From the NCBI GenBank assembly GCA_964528155.1, contig CAZGRL010000005.1:34609-98608 (forward strand): a stretch of 64,000 nt of DNA, read 5' to 3'. The notes beneath the pieces are model-generated. The model had not been told where the DNA came from. It made no database searches and was given only the letters and a program-made list of their open reading frames with translations. A program made the position numbers and the translations under genes. This document shows, piece after piece, positions 19,415 to 27,872 of this stretch (positions are counted from its first letter, which is position 1; every line of letters starts with the position of its first letter). This DNA comes from G001797105 sp964528155 (lineage in GTDB: Bacteria; Chloroflexota; Anaerolineae; Anaerolineales; E44-bin32).

Positions 19415-21060
19415 CCTTCGACTTGTGCGATTTGCCCGGTCACGAACTCACAGCGCGGCTGCGCAAGAGGGAGATCTCCGCGGTGGAGATCCTTGAGTCC
19501 AGCCAACAGCGCATCGCCGATGTCGAGGGTCGGGCCCCTTCGACCGAGCCCTACCAAGCGCAGCCGCAGGATCTTGAGAAGATACACGCCTACATCACCC
19601 TCACACTTGATCGCGCCCGTGCACAGGCTGAAGCGATCGATCGTGCGCTGGCCGATGGAGAGTCCCTGGGGCCGCTGGCGGGTGTACCTTTGGCGATCAA
19701 GGACATCTTTTGTGTGCGCGGGACGCGCTCAACAGCGGCCTCCCGCATCCTCGAAGACTTCGTTTCCCCCTATAGCGCCACACCCGTTGAACGGTTGGAG
19801 GCAGCCGGCGCGCTCACTCTCGGGAAGGTGAACCTCGACGAATTCACTTTCGGCTCGTCGAACGAGTCGTCGGCCTTCCTGCCCCCGCCGGGCAACCCAT
19901 GGGACCCTGGTCGAGTGCCCGGCGGGTCCTCGGGGGGAAGTGCGGCGGCGGTAGCCGCGGGAGAGGCGGCGATCTCCCTGGGGACGGACACCTCCGGATC
20001 GATCCGACAGCCAGCTGCCTTCTGCGGGGTCGTGGGAGTGAAACCGACCTACGGTCGCGTGTCTCGTTATGGGCTGATCGCCTTCGCCTCATCCTTGGAT
20101 TGTCCAGGCCCTGTCGCACGTGATGTGACCGACGCCGCCCTGGCACTGAGGGTCATGGCCGGGCCCGATCCGCGTGACGCGACAGCGGCGAACCTGCCAG
20201 TCCCCGAGACGCTGGCCGACGTAGATCAGTCCGCGCCCAGGCTACGCATCGGGCTGTCGCCGGATTACTTCCGGCTGCAATACCCTGACTCGTCCACGGG
20301 CGAACTGGCAGAGCGGCCGGTCGATTCACAGATTCAGGCTGTGGTTCTCAAGGCGGCAGATCTGCTCTCGAACGCCGGGCACGAGATCGTCGAGGATGTT
20401 CCGATGCCCAATACGCGATACGGCGTGCCGGCCTACTTCGTGATCTCCCGGGTCGAGGCAGCCTCGAACCTGCACCGCTACGATGGAGTCAAGTACGGCT
20501 ATCGCTACCCGGGCGAGGTGGCTGATCTGCGCGAAATGTACCGGCAGACCCGAGGAAACGGTTTTGGCCTTCAACCGAAGTTGCGCATCTTGATGGGCAT
20601 GTACGTCTCCGGAGAGGAATACGAGAAAGGCTACTACCAGCGCGCTCTACGGGTGCGAACCTTGATCAGACAGGATTTCGAGCGAGCGTTCGATCCGGAG
20701 GGGGCATACCGAATCGATTGTCTCCTGACCCCGACGACTCCTTCCACCGCATTCGAGATCGGCGCCGTCTATGGCGACACCGTGATGATGCAGTACGCCG
20801 ACCTGTTGACGGTGCCTGCCAATCACGCGGGCGTGCCGGCGGTCTCCGTCCCGGCCGGCCTCGACAATCGCGGTCTGCCGATTGGGATTCAACTGATCGG
20901 GCCCGATTTCTCGGAGGTACGTTTGCTTCAGGCAGCCAGGGCCTATGAACGGGCCACGGAAGGGGAAGCCTGGAGGCGTTTGCGCCCGCGGGCGGTGGAG
21001 GCGATGGGTGACGCCGCGGCGGGAATGACAAGCGCAGGTTCGGTCAAGTCGCATGAGTGA
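19411..21060 (+). CDS. gatA: Aspartyl/glutamyl-tRNA amidotransferase subunit A
   Basis: 549 residues, amidase-signature family; releases ammonia from glutamine for GatB. The Ser-cisSer-Lys triad is visible: Lys97 in VPLAIKDIF, Ser173/174 in PGGSSGGSAAAV, and the nucleophile Ser197 in TDTSGSIRQPA. The chain is about 60 residues longer than typical GatA. Part of the excess is an insert near residues 39-57 (GRAPSTEPYQAQPQDLEK) between the first helices, and part is spread through the C-terminal half (SSTGELAERPVDSQIQ). It overlaps gatC by four bases and gatB by eight, so all three are translationally coupled. Confidence 0.96.
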   Translation: MTFDLCDLPGHELTARLRKREISAVEILESSQQRIADVEGRAPSTEPYQAQPQDLEKIHAYITLTLDRARAQAEAIDRALADGESLGPLAGVPLAIKDIFCVRGTRSTAASRILEDFVSPYSATPVERLEAAGALTLGKVNLDEFTFGSSNESSAFLPPPGNPWDPGRVPGGSSGGSAAAVAAGEAAISLGTDTSGSIRQPAAFCGVVGVKPTYGRVSRYGLIAFASSLDCPGPVARDVTDAALALRVMAGPDPRDATAANLPVPETLADVDQSAPRLRIGLSPDYFRLQYPDSSTGELAERPVDSQIQAVVLKAADLLSNAGHEIVEDVPMPNTRYGVPAYFVISRVEAASNLHRYDGVKYGYRYPGEVADLREMYRQTRGNGFGLQPKLRILMGMYVSGEEYEKGYYQRALRVRTLIRQDFERAFDPEGAYRIDCLLTPTTPSTAFEIGAVYGDTVMMQYADLLTVPANHAGVPAVSVPAGLDNRGLPIGIQLIGPDFSEVRLLQAARAYERATEGEAWRRLRPRAVEAMGDAAAGMTSAGSVKSHE

Positions 21061-22501
21061 AATGACAGAAATCGAAGCCATCATCGGGCTGGAAACACAT
21101 ATTCAGTTGAACACAAACAGCAAGATCTTCTGCAGCTGCAAGGCTGATTCGTGGGAGGATCCGCCGAACACCAATATCTGCCCGGTGTGCACCGGTCTTC
21201 CAGGTGTGCTACCTGTGCTGAATCGAGTCGCAGTTGAAAAAGCCGTTCTGCTTGCCGGGGCCATGCATGCGGAGTCGATCCAGGACGTGTCCTATTTCGC
21301 TCGAAAGAACTACTTCTACCCCGATCTCCCCAAAGGCTACCAGATCAGCCAGTATGATGAGCCGTTGGCCCGCGGGGGTTACCTGGAGCTCCCCATGCCG
21401 GGCGGAGAGAGCCGCCGGGTCACGATCCAGAAGCTTCACATCGAAGAAGATGCAGGCAAGACCGTTCGCGCCGGAGGCCGCAGGCTGATCGATTTCAATC
21501 GATGCGGGGTCCCCCTGATCGAAATGGTGACCGGGCCCGATCTCCGCTCGGCGGACGAAGCAGCTCAGTATCTCATTCGCTTGCGTCAGCTATTGCGCTG
21601 GCTTGATGTTTCCGAAGCAGATATGGAGAAGGGGCATTTGCGCTGCGACGCCAACGTCTCCATTCGGCCGCGCGGCGTCGAGACCCTCAATCCGAAAACA
21701 GAGATCAAGAATGTCAATTCGATCGACGCCGTCCGCCAGGCAATCCAGACCGAGATCGAACGCCAGGTGAGGGAAGTGGCCGCAGGAAATCGGATCGAGG
21801 CATGGACGCTCGAATGGGACGAGGACAAGGGGGCGCTCCACAAGATGCGTTCGAAAGAGACCGAGGCGGACTATCGTTACTTTCGCGAGCCCGATCTCCT
21901 GCCGATCTTGCTCGACACGGACATGCGTGTGGCCATCCTGACCACGATGACCGAGCTCCCCCTTGAGCGTCGAGCGCGATTCATCGCCGAGTATGACCTT
22001 CCGGAGTACGATGCCGAGATTCTGACGGAGGAGCGCAGTCTGTCGGATTACTTCGAGGCGACCGCGGCATTGTTGCCCAACGAGGCCAAGACAATCTCGA
22101 ACTGGATGATGAATGACGTCATGCGAATCCTCAGAGACCGCGGCCTGACGGCCGGCCGACTGAGAATGAGACCGGAGGACCTGGCGCAGATCATCCGTAT
22201 GGTCGGCGACAGGCAGATCACAACCAGCACCGCCAAGGAACTTCTCGAGAGAGTTGAAGACACCGGCATGACCCCGGCTGAAATCGTCGCCTCGGAGGGT
22301 CTGGCCCAGGTCTCCGATGATGCCGAACTTCAAGGGCTGGCAGAGCAGATCCTGGCGGAGAGCCAGGAACAGGTCAAAGCGTATCGAGCGGGAAAAGCGA
22401 CGCTCATCGGATGGTTCGTGGGGCAGGTCATGCGGAAGACCGGGGGTAAGGCAGACCCGCAGCGCACGCGGGAGATCCTCGAGGACCTGCTCTCGCGATG
22501 A
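21053..22501 (+). CDS. gatB: Aspartyl/glutamyl-tRNA amidotransferase subunit B
   Basis: 482 residues. The kinase-like domain begins IIGLETHIQLNTNSKIFC; zinc-type Cys residues occur in CSCKAD and NICPVCTGLPG; YFARKNYFYPDLPKGYQ is the conserved signature. The C-terminal YqeY-like helical tail ends the chain. It phosphorylates and amidates misacylated Glu-tRNA(Gln) or Asp-tRNA(Asn). The length is normal. It is the last gene of gatCAB, and an AGC-rich repeat element starts about ten bases after its stop. Confidence 0.97.
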   Translation: MSEMTEIEAIIGLETHIQLNTNSKIFCSCKADSWEDPPNTNICPVCTGLPGVLPVLNRVAVEKAVLLAGAMHAESIQDVSYFARKNYFYPDLPKGYQISQYDEPLARGGYLELPMPGGESRRVTIQKLHIEEDAGKTVRAGGRRLIDFNRCGVPLIEMVTGPDLRSADEAAQYLIRLRQLLRWLDVSEADMEKGHLRCDANVSIRPRGVETLNPKTEIKNVNSIDAVRQAIQTEIERQVREVAAGNRIEAWTLEWDEDKGALHKMRSKETEADYRYFREPDLLPILLDTDMRVAILTTMTELPLERRARFIAEYDLPEYDAEILTEERSLSDYFEATAALLPNEAKTISNWMMNDVMRILRDRGLTAGRLRMRPEDLAQIIRMVGDRQITTSTAKELLERVEDTGMTPAEIVASEGLAQVSDDAELQGLAEQILAESQEQVKAYRAGKATLIGWFVGQVMRKTGGKADPQRTREILEDLLSR

Positions 22502-22509
22502 AATGCTGC

Positions 22510-22675
22510 TGTAAGCTAACAGCCTACAGCAGTCAGCCTTCAGTGATCAACGAAGAGCAATGAGCAATAAGCAATCAGCAACCGGCAGCAAGCATGTGGC
22601 CATCCAAGGCAAGCTAGAGAACCCCTCCCGGGCTCGGTGTACGCTGAAAGCTGACAGCTGATAGCTGTAAGCTGA
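22510..22675. repeat. AGC-rich bipartite intergenic repeat, copy A
   Basis: Two blocks of degenerate short units: 22510-22595 (units such as AGCAATAAGCAATCAGCA) and 22641-22675 (CTGAAAGCTGACAGCTGATA), separated by about 45 bases of unrelated sequence. The same order and orientation appears at 25634-25823. It runs from just after gatB into the 5' end of the GNAT gene. Confidence 0.7.
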
Positions 22676-23154
22676 CTTCCGAGCGAAGGGATCCACCATT
22701 CGAGGCTTCCGAATTCACGCTTCGCCCCGCAACGGAATCGGAAGACGGTCCGATCCGACGCCTGATCCACGAGGCCCAAATCAATCCCATGGGCCTCGAC
22801 TGGCACCACTTTGTCGTCGCCGTGGATGATCAGGGTCGAGTCGTCGGCTGCGGTCAGATCAAGGACCACCGAGGCGGAGCGCGCGAGCTGGCCTCTCTGG
22901 TTGTCTCACCCGAATGGCGCGGTCGGGGCGTCGGCGGGGCGATCATTCAATGGCTGAAACGCCAGGCCGGACCGCCACTGTGGTTGATGTGTCGATCCGG
23001 CCTCGTCCGTTTCTATCGCGAGTTCGGGTTCGATCTGGTCGGACCGGATGAACCTCAGCCGGCCTACTTTCGTCGTATGCGCGCGCTGGCAAAGGCCTTC
23101 GTGTTTGCCAGCCGACAAGACCACCTGGCGATCATGTCGTGGCGAGAAGAATAG
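22648..23154 (+). CDS. GNAT family N-acetyltransferase, start codon unclear
   Basis: The conserved protein clearly begins near 22711 with EFTLRPATESEDGPIRRLI, the usual N-terminal strand and helix of this GNAT subfamily, and continues to the stop at 23154. Acetyl-CoA loop: SPEWRGRGVGGAI. The C-terminus has FYREFGFDLVG. The frame is open from 22648 but contains no ATG, GTG or TTG before ATG 22789, which would delete the first strand and helix. Upstream of 22680 the frame reads through the AGC-rich repeat. Either a CTG start inside the repeat is used, the shortened form is made, or the gene is a fresh pseudogene whose start was replaced by the repeat. The substrate is unknown. Confidence 0.7.
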   Translation, partial: KLTADSCKLTSERRDPPFEASEFTLRPATESEDGPIRRLIHEAQINPMGLDWHHFVVAVDDQGRVVGCGQIKDHRGGARELASLVVSPEWRGRGVGGAIIQWLKRQAGPPLWLMCRSGLVRFYREFGFDLVGPDEPQPAYFRRMRALAKAFVFASRQDHLAIMSWREE

Positions 23155-23270
23155 GCGATCGAAGTGACGAGCCTCTCGCCTGCCTGGCGCCCACAGGCTG
23201 ATAGGCCCGCAGCGGTCCGCCAGGCCACAAGGCTCTTCTCGATCGGGCGAAGGTCATGGACACGAGGTGA

Positions 23271-24626
23271 TCAATGGGCGAAGTCGTACGAGAAGAACTC
23301 GGCTGTGCTGGTCACCAATGTAGTCACCGCACCGCCAACCGCCGCCTTGCGTAGTTCCCAACTCCCGCGACTTCCGGACAGGAACAAGTACGACGACGCG
23401 TCCAACCAGCGGACGTCTGTGCCTTCTTCAGCAACGGAAGAGCCTCCGCCCACCTGTCCGAGCTGAAGCAGGGAGGGCTGATCCGAGCCGTAGAGGAAGT
23501 GGCTCGAGTCCGGCCCCCAACCCTGCCAGAAGAACCTCCCCGTGCCATGTAAGACTTCATCGGTCCCATCGACATTGGCGATGATCAATTGGGTGACGTT
23601 CGGTGTCGTCGTCTCTCTGGCGAAAGCGACTCGGGTGAGGTCGGGTGAAACCAGCGAGTGCGCACCCATGCCAAAGAAGAAAAAGTCTCCTGAGATTGTC
23701 GACAACTGGACGGCTGAGCCTGTGTGGGCAGGGATACGCCAGACCGAGGCCGTGGGATCGGCCCCCAGGGGTTCGCGCGAGGGGATGACCACCTCGGCCG
23801 CGCTCGAGTCAGCCGCCCACACGACCAGCGGATAGTACTGATACTCACTGTACGTGAGCACAGGATCGAAGATCACGAGATTCGGCCGAAGACTACTCCC
23901 GTCGATGTTTGCCATGGAGATCGAGGCCGGCTGGACGATCGCGATCTGGCTCCCGTTCGGTGAAACGCTGAAGTCGCCGCCTTGCTCGGCAGGCAGGACC
24001 AGTGCGAGATGACCGGTGTCGGCATTGAGTTGGTACAGGTCATTGAACTTAAGCAATCCCGGTCCTTCGGCCACCGCGCGTGTGTTGAAGAACAGATCGT
24101 GTGTCCCCGGGATGAAGTCGAAGGAGGAGGGCTCGATGCGCAGGAATCCATCCAGCGGGTGAAGTGAGTCTGCCTGGGCGGGTGAGAGCAGAGGAATGTC
24201 GTCGGCTCCATCGCTGTCGACGGCCCTCAACTCGGCCGGCGACTCGGCCGAATCACGCCGAAGGTAGACGACCCGCCGTCCGTCGTCGGAGATGACAACG
24301 GTCTGTACTCCTCCTGTATGCGTGATCTGCTGAGGTGGGTCGCTCTCCTCGAGCAACCAGGCCTCTCCAGCCGAGGTGTAGACAATTCGTAGAGGCGGGG
24401 GCAAGGTCGGAGTCGGCTCCGCCGTCGGCGAGGCGGATGGCGACAGCGGTGGGACGGCTGTGTCCTCTTCGACCGGCGGGCCCAAAGCCGTAAGGGTGGC
24501 GGCGACGATGGTCTCGACGGACTCCGGCTCAACCGGAGTGGCCGGCGAAAGAGCGCCGAATGGGCCGCATGCGAGGATAGCGGCCAACAGGCTGAAGAGC
24601 GGCAACACAGTCTTCCTTCGCAACAT
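23271..24626 (-). CDS. Lipoprotein with TolB/WD40-like beta-propeller repeats
   Basis: 451 residues. The signal peptide ends in the lipobox LLAAILAC, so Cys20 should be lipidated. A low-complexity Thr/Pro/Ser linker (about residues 45-78) is followed by repeated propeller strands of the type GRRVVYLRRD, GSQIAIVQP, LTRVAFARE and SSHFLYGSD. No catalytic residue is evident; such proteins act as extracellular binding or scaffolding modules. It has a good GAGAGG ribosome site. It lies downstream of the hydroxyacyl-CoA dehydrogenase gene on the same strand but is separated from it by a strong hairpin, so it is probably transcribed independently. Confidence 0.82.
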   Translation of the reverse strand: MLRRKTVLPLFSLLAAILACGPFGALSPATPVEPESVETIVAATLTALGPPVEEDTAVPPLSPSASPTAEPTPTLPPPLRIVYTSAGEAWLLEESDPPQQITHTGGVQTVVISDDGRRVVYLRRDSAESPAELRAVDSDGADDIPLLSPAQADSLHPLDGFLRIEPSSFDFIPGTHDLFFNTRAVAEGPGLLKFNDLYQLNADTGHLALVLPAEQGGDFSVSPNGSQIAIVQPASISMANIDGSSLRPNLVIFDPVLTYSEYQYYPLVVWAADSSAAEVVIPSREPLGADPTASVWRIPAHTGSAVQLSTISGDFFFFGMGAHSLVSPDLTRVAFARETTTPNVTQLIIANVDGTDEVLHGTGRFFWQGWGPDSSHFLYGSDQPSLLQLGQVGGGSSVAEEGTDVRWLDASSYLFLSGSRGSWELRKAAVGGAVTTLVTSTAEFFSYDFAH

Positions 24627-24704
24627 GGGATCCTCTCGCCAGCGCGCCGGAGATTATATCCGCCCGAGGACTACGAACAAGCCTGATAGTGACGGACGAT
24701 CGCC

Positions 24705-24728
24705 GGGCCCGGGCTGAAGCCCGGGCCC
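24705..24728. terminator. GC-rich hairpin downstream of the hydroxyacyl-CoA dehydrogenase gene
   Basis: GGGCCCGGGCT (24705-24715) and AGCCCGGGCCC (24718-24728) form a perfect 11-base inverted repeat. It lies 35 bases past the minus-strand stop. No T-run follows on either strand, so it may be a Rho-dependent end or an mRNA-protecting structure rather than a true terminator. Confidence 0.4.
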
Positions 24729-24763
24729 GTCGAGTCGAAACGGGGTGGAATGTGTTGAGCAGG

Positions 24764-25618
24764 CTAGGCCGGGTAGTCGAAGAAGCCGCNNNNNNNNNNC
24801 TTACGGCCGAGATAGCCGGCGTCGACCATCTTCCTCAGGAGTGGAGCGGGACGGTACTTGTCTTCTCCGAGATCATGCTGCAAGACTTCCATCACGAAGA
24901 GCACAACGTCAAGGCCGATCAGGTCTGCCAGCGCCAGTGGGCCGATCGGATGGCTCATACCCAGCTTCATGACCGAGTCGATCGCTTCGCGCGTGCCGAT
25001 CCCCTCTTGAAGAGCGAACACTGCCTCATTGATCATTGGGCAAAGGATCCGATTCGAGATGAACCCGGGTGAATCCTTGGCTTCCACCGGCTCTTTGCCC
25101 ATTTGTCGTCCGACTTGTGTCGCCACCTCAACGGTTTCGTCGGACGTCGCCAGGCCCCGGATGACCTCGAGGAGTTTCATCAGAGGCACGGGGTTGAAGA
25201 AGTGCATCCCGATCACTTTCTCAGGCCTGCCGGTGGCTGATCCGATCTTGGTTAGTGGGATCGACGAAGTGTTCGATGCCAGGACGGCATGGGAGGGCGC
25301 GAGACGGTCCAGCTCGCTGAAGAGCTGAAGCTTGATGCCGGGGTTCTCCGTGGCGGCTTCGATCACGAGATCGGCCTGGCGGGCGGGCTCGAGGTCCGTC
25401 GAGGTAGCGATCGAAAGCGCGGCGGCTTTCTGTTCATCAGTGATCACGCCCTTGCTGGCAAGCTTGTCGACCGAGCGGGCGATCGACGTCATGGCTCGGT
25501 CAATCGCCTTAGGGTCGACATCGGTCATCGTTGTTTCATAGCCGGCCACCGCGGCGGTCTGGGCGATCCCATTGCCCATCGTCCCGGCACCGACAACGAA
25601 GATTCGGTTGATATCCAT
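24764..25618 (-). CDS. 3-hydroxybutyryl-CoA (3-hydroxyacyl-CoA) dehydrogenase, contains 10-N gap
   Basis: 284 residues as assembled. Rossmann motif FVVGAGTMGNGIAQ at the N-terminus; catalytic His and Glu regions in GMHFFNPVPLMKLLEV; C-terminal helical domain with RILCPMINEAVFALQEG. Oxidises 3-hydroxyacyl-CoA with NAD(P). The last residues read LGRK-X4-GFFDYPA because of the Ns at 24790-24799. Family members have three residues between GRK and GF(F/Y)DY, so the gap is probably seven real bases padded to ten. It starts with GGAGTCTTTCT before the ATG and sits in the same orientation as the thiolase gene upstream. Confidence 0.93.
   Translation of the reverse strand: MDINRIFVVGAGTMGNGIAQTAAVAGYETTMTDVDPKAIDRAMTSIARSVDKLASKGVITDEQKAAALSIATSTDLEPARQADLVIEAATENPGIKLQLFSELDRLAPSHAVLASNTSSIPLTKIGSATGRPEKVIGMHFFNPVPLMKLLEVIRGLATSDETVEVATQVGRQMGKEPVEAKDSPGFISNRILCPMINEAVFALQEGIGTREAIDSVMKLGMSHPIGPLALADLIGLDVVLFVMEVLQHDLGEDKYRPAPLLRKMVDAGYLGRKXXXXGFFDYPA
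24790..24799. other. Assembly gap of 10 N inside the dehydrogenase gene
   Basis: Ten undetermined bases. The reading frame is preserved on both sides, and the flanking codons encode a normal family C-terminus. Confidence 0.98.
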
Positions 25619-25633
25619 AGAAAGACTCCGTTT

Positions 25634-25823
25634 TCAGCACTCAGCTATCAGCGATAAGCAATAAGCAGCAAGCTCTCAACTCTCAGCATACAGCTTACAG
25701 CGATCAGCGAACAGCAATAAGCAGCAAGCAATCAGGAGTGGGCAAGAACCACTCAGGTCAGGCGTAAGAGCGGTTTGAGTTCATCGAATTCTGAAAGCTG
25801 AAAGCTGACCACCGACAGCTGTC
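25634..25823. repeat. AGC-rich bipartite intergenic repeat, copy B
   Basis: Block one (25634-25735) repeats units such as AGCAATAAGCAGCAAGCAA and CAGCGATCAGCGAACAGC. Block two (25791-25823) reads CTGAAAGCTGAAAGCTGACC and ends at the thiolase stop codon. About 55 bases of other sequence separate the blocks. Same order and orientation as copy A at 22510-22675. Confidence 0.7.
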
Positions 25824-27030
25824 ACTCTAACTCGATCGCCATGGCCACCGCCTCGCCGCCTCCGAGGCACAGGCAGGCCAGTCCCCGCTTAAGGCCGCGA
25901 TCTTTGAGAGCAAAGATCAAGGTGGTCAGCACGCGAGCACCTGAGGCTCCGATCGGATGGCCCAGGGCAACCGCGCCTCCGTTCACGTTGACCTTGCTCC
26001 AATCCCAACCCTGGTTGGCCAGAGCGCGACCGTCGGCCAAGACCTGGGCGGCGAAGGCCTCGTTCAGCTCGATCAGATCGACCTCGCCCATCGTCCAGCC
26101 TATCTTTGCCAACAGAGATGGGATGGCGTGGGCCGGCGCGATGAACATCTCCTTGGGCGCCACGGCCACTTGGTTGTACCCGATGACCCGCGCCACAGGC
26201 GTCGCGCCCATCTTCTCAGCCTTGTCGCGGCTGGCATATACCAGTGCAGCCGCGCCGTCGTTGAGGCCCGGCGAGTTTCCGGCGGTCACGCTTCCGTCCG
26301 GCTTGAACGCCGGCTTCAGGGCCGCCAGCTTCTCAAGTGAGGTATCCCTGCGCGGGGTCTCGTCCGTACTCACCAGGCTGACCTGGCCCTTGCGGCCGTG
26401 GACCTCGACCGCGGTGATTTCCTGGTCGAATCTACCCGAGTCGATCGCGTCGATGGCCTTCTGATGGCTCTCCAGTGCGTAGCGGTCCATCGCCTCCCGG
26501 GTGACTTCGTACTGCTCGGCGATCCACTCCGCCGACATGCCCATCCCCCAGTTCTCAAACGGATCCCACAGCCCGTCGAGGAGCAAGGAGTCGATCAACT
26601 GCTGGTGGCCGTAGGGTACACCGCCCCTGCCTCGGATCAGGTGCGGCGTGTTGCTCATGCTCTCCATCCCGCCGGCGACGATCAGGTCGGCGTCCCCGAC
26701 GATGATCGCCTGAGAGGCGATCATCCCCGCTTTGAGTCCTGATCCGCAAACCTTGTTCACCGTCGTGGCGCCCACAGTCGCCGGAAGCCCGGAGAAGATC
26801 GCAGCCTGGCGCGCCGGCGCCTGACCCAGACCGGCCGAGACGACATTCCCCATCAGCACCTCGTCGATCTCCGCCAGGTCCTGGATCTTGGCGCGCTCAA
26901 CAGCGGCCTTGACGGCTGCCGCACCCAATTGGGGCGCCGTCAGTGGGCTCAGGGCTCCTTGAAACCTGCCCATCGGCGTCCGCGCGGCGCTCAGGATGAC
27001 CGGTTCTCTTGAATTGTGGTATTCGCCCAT
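25822..27030 (-). CDS. Acetyl-CoA acetyltransferase (thiolase)
   Basis: 402 residues from ATG 27030, which has AAGGG eight bases upstream; the longer open frame adds 29 poorly conserved residues. All thiolase active-site elements are intact: nucleophile Cys95 in NKVCGSGLKAG, the NEAF loop, His in NGGAVALGHPIGASG, and the second Cys in CLCLGGGEA. Condenses two acetyl-CoA to acetoacetyl-CoA or performs the reverse reaction. It is followed by the hydroxyacyl-CoA dehydrogenase on the same strand, a common short-chain acyl-CoA pair. As the only intact thiolase in the window, it is a candidate source of acetoacetyl-CoA for the HMG-CoA synthase. Confidence 0.95.
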   Translation of the reverse strand: MGEYHNSREPVILSAARTPMGRFQGALSPLTAPQLGAAAVKAAVERAKIQDLAEIDEVLMGNVVSAGLGQAPARQAAIFSGLPATVGATTVNKVCGSGLKAGMIASQAIIVGDADLIVAGGMESMSNTPHLIRGRGGVPYGHQQLIDSLLLDGLWDPFENWGMGMSAEWIAEQYEVTREAMDRYALESHQKAIDAIDSGRFDQEITAVEVHGRKGQVSLVSTDETPRRDTSLEKLAALKPAFKPDGSVTAGNSPGLNDGAAALVYASRDKAEKMGATPVARVIGYNQVAVAPKEMFIAPAHAIPSLLAKIGWTMGEVDLIELNEAFAAQVLADGRALANQGWDWSKVNVNGGAVALGHPIGASGARVLTTLIFALKDRGLKRGLACLCLGGGEAVAMAIELE

Positions 27031-27050
27031 ACTTTGTGCCCTTGAATGGA

Positions 27051-27086
27051 AAAAGACTGAGGGGCCAACGTGCGTTGGCCCCTCAG
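27051..27086 (-). terminator. Rho-independent terminator of the HIT gene
   Basis: CTGAGGGGCCAACG (27057-27070) and CGTTGGCCCCTCAG (27073-27086) are perfect complements. On the minus strand the stem is followed by TCTTTTT. The HIT stop codon lies inside the stem. Confidence 0.85.
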
Positions 27087-27580
27087 CCGCTCCTGCCGAA
27101 TTCCCGCCAACCGGCAAGCAGACGGTTGTATGTATCCTCGATTGATTCGGGGATTACTCGCGTGTCGGCCGTCGTGGCCATGAAATTGGTATCCCCCGAC
27201 CAGCGGGGCAGCACGTGCATATGAACGTGTCCGACGACGCCGGCGCCGGCAGCGACCCCAATGTTGGCCCCGATGTTGAACGCCTCGGCTCCGTACACAT
27301 GCCTCAAGACGCTGACAGTGTTCGAAATCAGCCCCATCAACTCGGTCTGGGTGTCCGCGTCGAGATCGTCCAGAGACGGCTTATGCACATTGGGTACGAC
27401 CATCATATGGCCATTGGTGTAGGGATAACGGTTGAGAATGACGAAGGCCCGCTGGCCCCGATGCAGGATCAGATTGTCGATCCCATCATCCTGGGCCAGA
27501 TAGTCGCAGAAGATGCAACTGTTCTCAGTGTCGTGCCCTTCGATATAGGCCATTCGCCAGGGAGACCAAAGATGTTTCAT
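27083..27580 (-). CDS. HIT family nucleotide hydrolase / AP4A phosphorylase-like protein
   Basis: 165 residues from ATG 27580 (start of MKHLWSPWRMAYIEG, the usual N-terminus of this subgroup). Two zinc-type Cys occur in CIFCDYL. The histidine triad is GHVHMHVLPRW, with NGHMMVVPNVH as the preceding strand. These proteins cleave dinucleoside polyphosphates or nucleoside phosphoramidates through a nucleotidyl-His intermediate. The longer upstream frame is not conserved. The gene is single and ends in a strong terminator; it is divergent from the biotin ligase gene. Confidence 0.92.
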   Translation of the reverse strand: MKHLWSPWRMAYIEGHDTENSCIFCDYLAQDDGIDNLILHRGQRAFVILNRYPYTNGHMMVVPNVHKPSLDDLDADTQTELMGLISNTVSVLRHVYGAEAFNIGANIGVAAGAGVVGHVHMHVLPRWSGDTNFMATTADTRVIPESIEDTYNRLLAGWREFGRSG

Positions 27581-27860
27581 CCAGTTCCGGGTCGATTGTA
27601 GCAGAGTTTCCCCCGCCAGGGAGACGGACGGCAAGGAAGGGGCCGAAGGGAGAGCGAGTTGGGGACGAGTGTCACCGTTGATCCGTAGCGTTCTGATCAT
27701 CAAATACGGGTCGCCGAAGATCGACTGAGGCCGGCCGACCGATCTCTTCTCACGCACAGACGAATACCGAGAGAACCTTCGCTCGAGGCGCCGGTCTCAG
27801 GGAGCCGAGCCATAGTTCATGTCCGGGGGGATATCGTGGCACGCTCTATGCACCCACAGG

Positions 27861-27866
27861 TACAAT
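27861..27866 (+). promoter_or_regulatory. Candidate -10 element of a leaderless biotin ligase mRNA
   Basis: TACAAT is separated from the ATG at 27873 by only six bases, so the transcript start would fall on the start codon. No ribosome site precedes the ATG at normal distance. The -35 match is poor. Confidence 0.4.
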
Positions 27867-27872
27867 CCGAAT

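Noticed and set aside
22510..25823. AGC-rich repeats as a CRISPR array
   Set aside because: Units are short and degenerate, with no constant-length spacers and no cas genes nearby.
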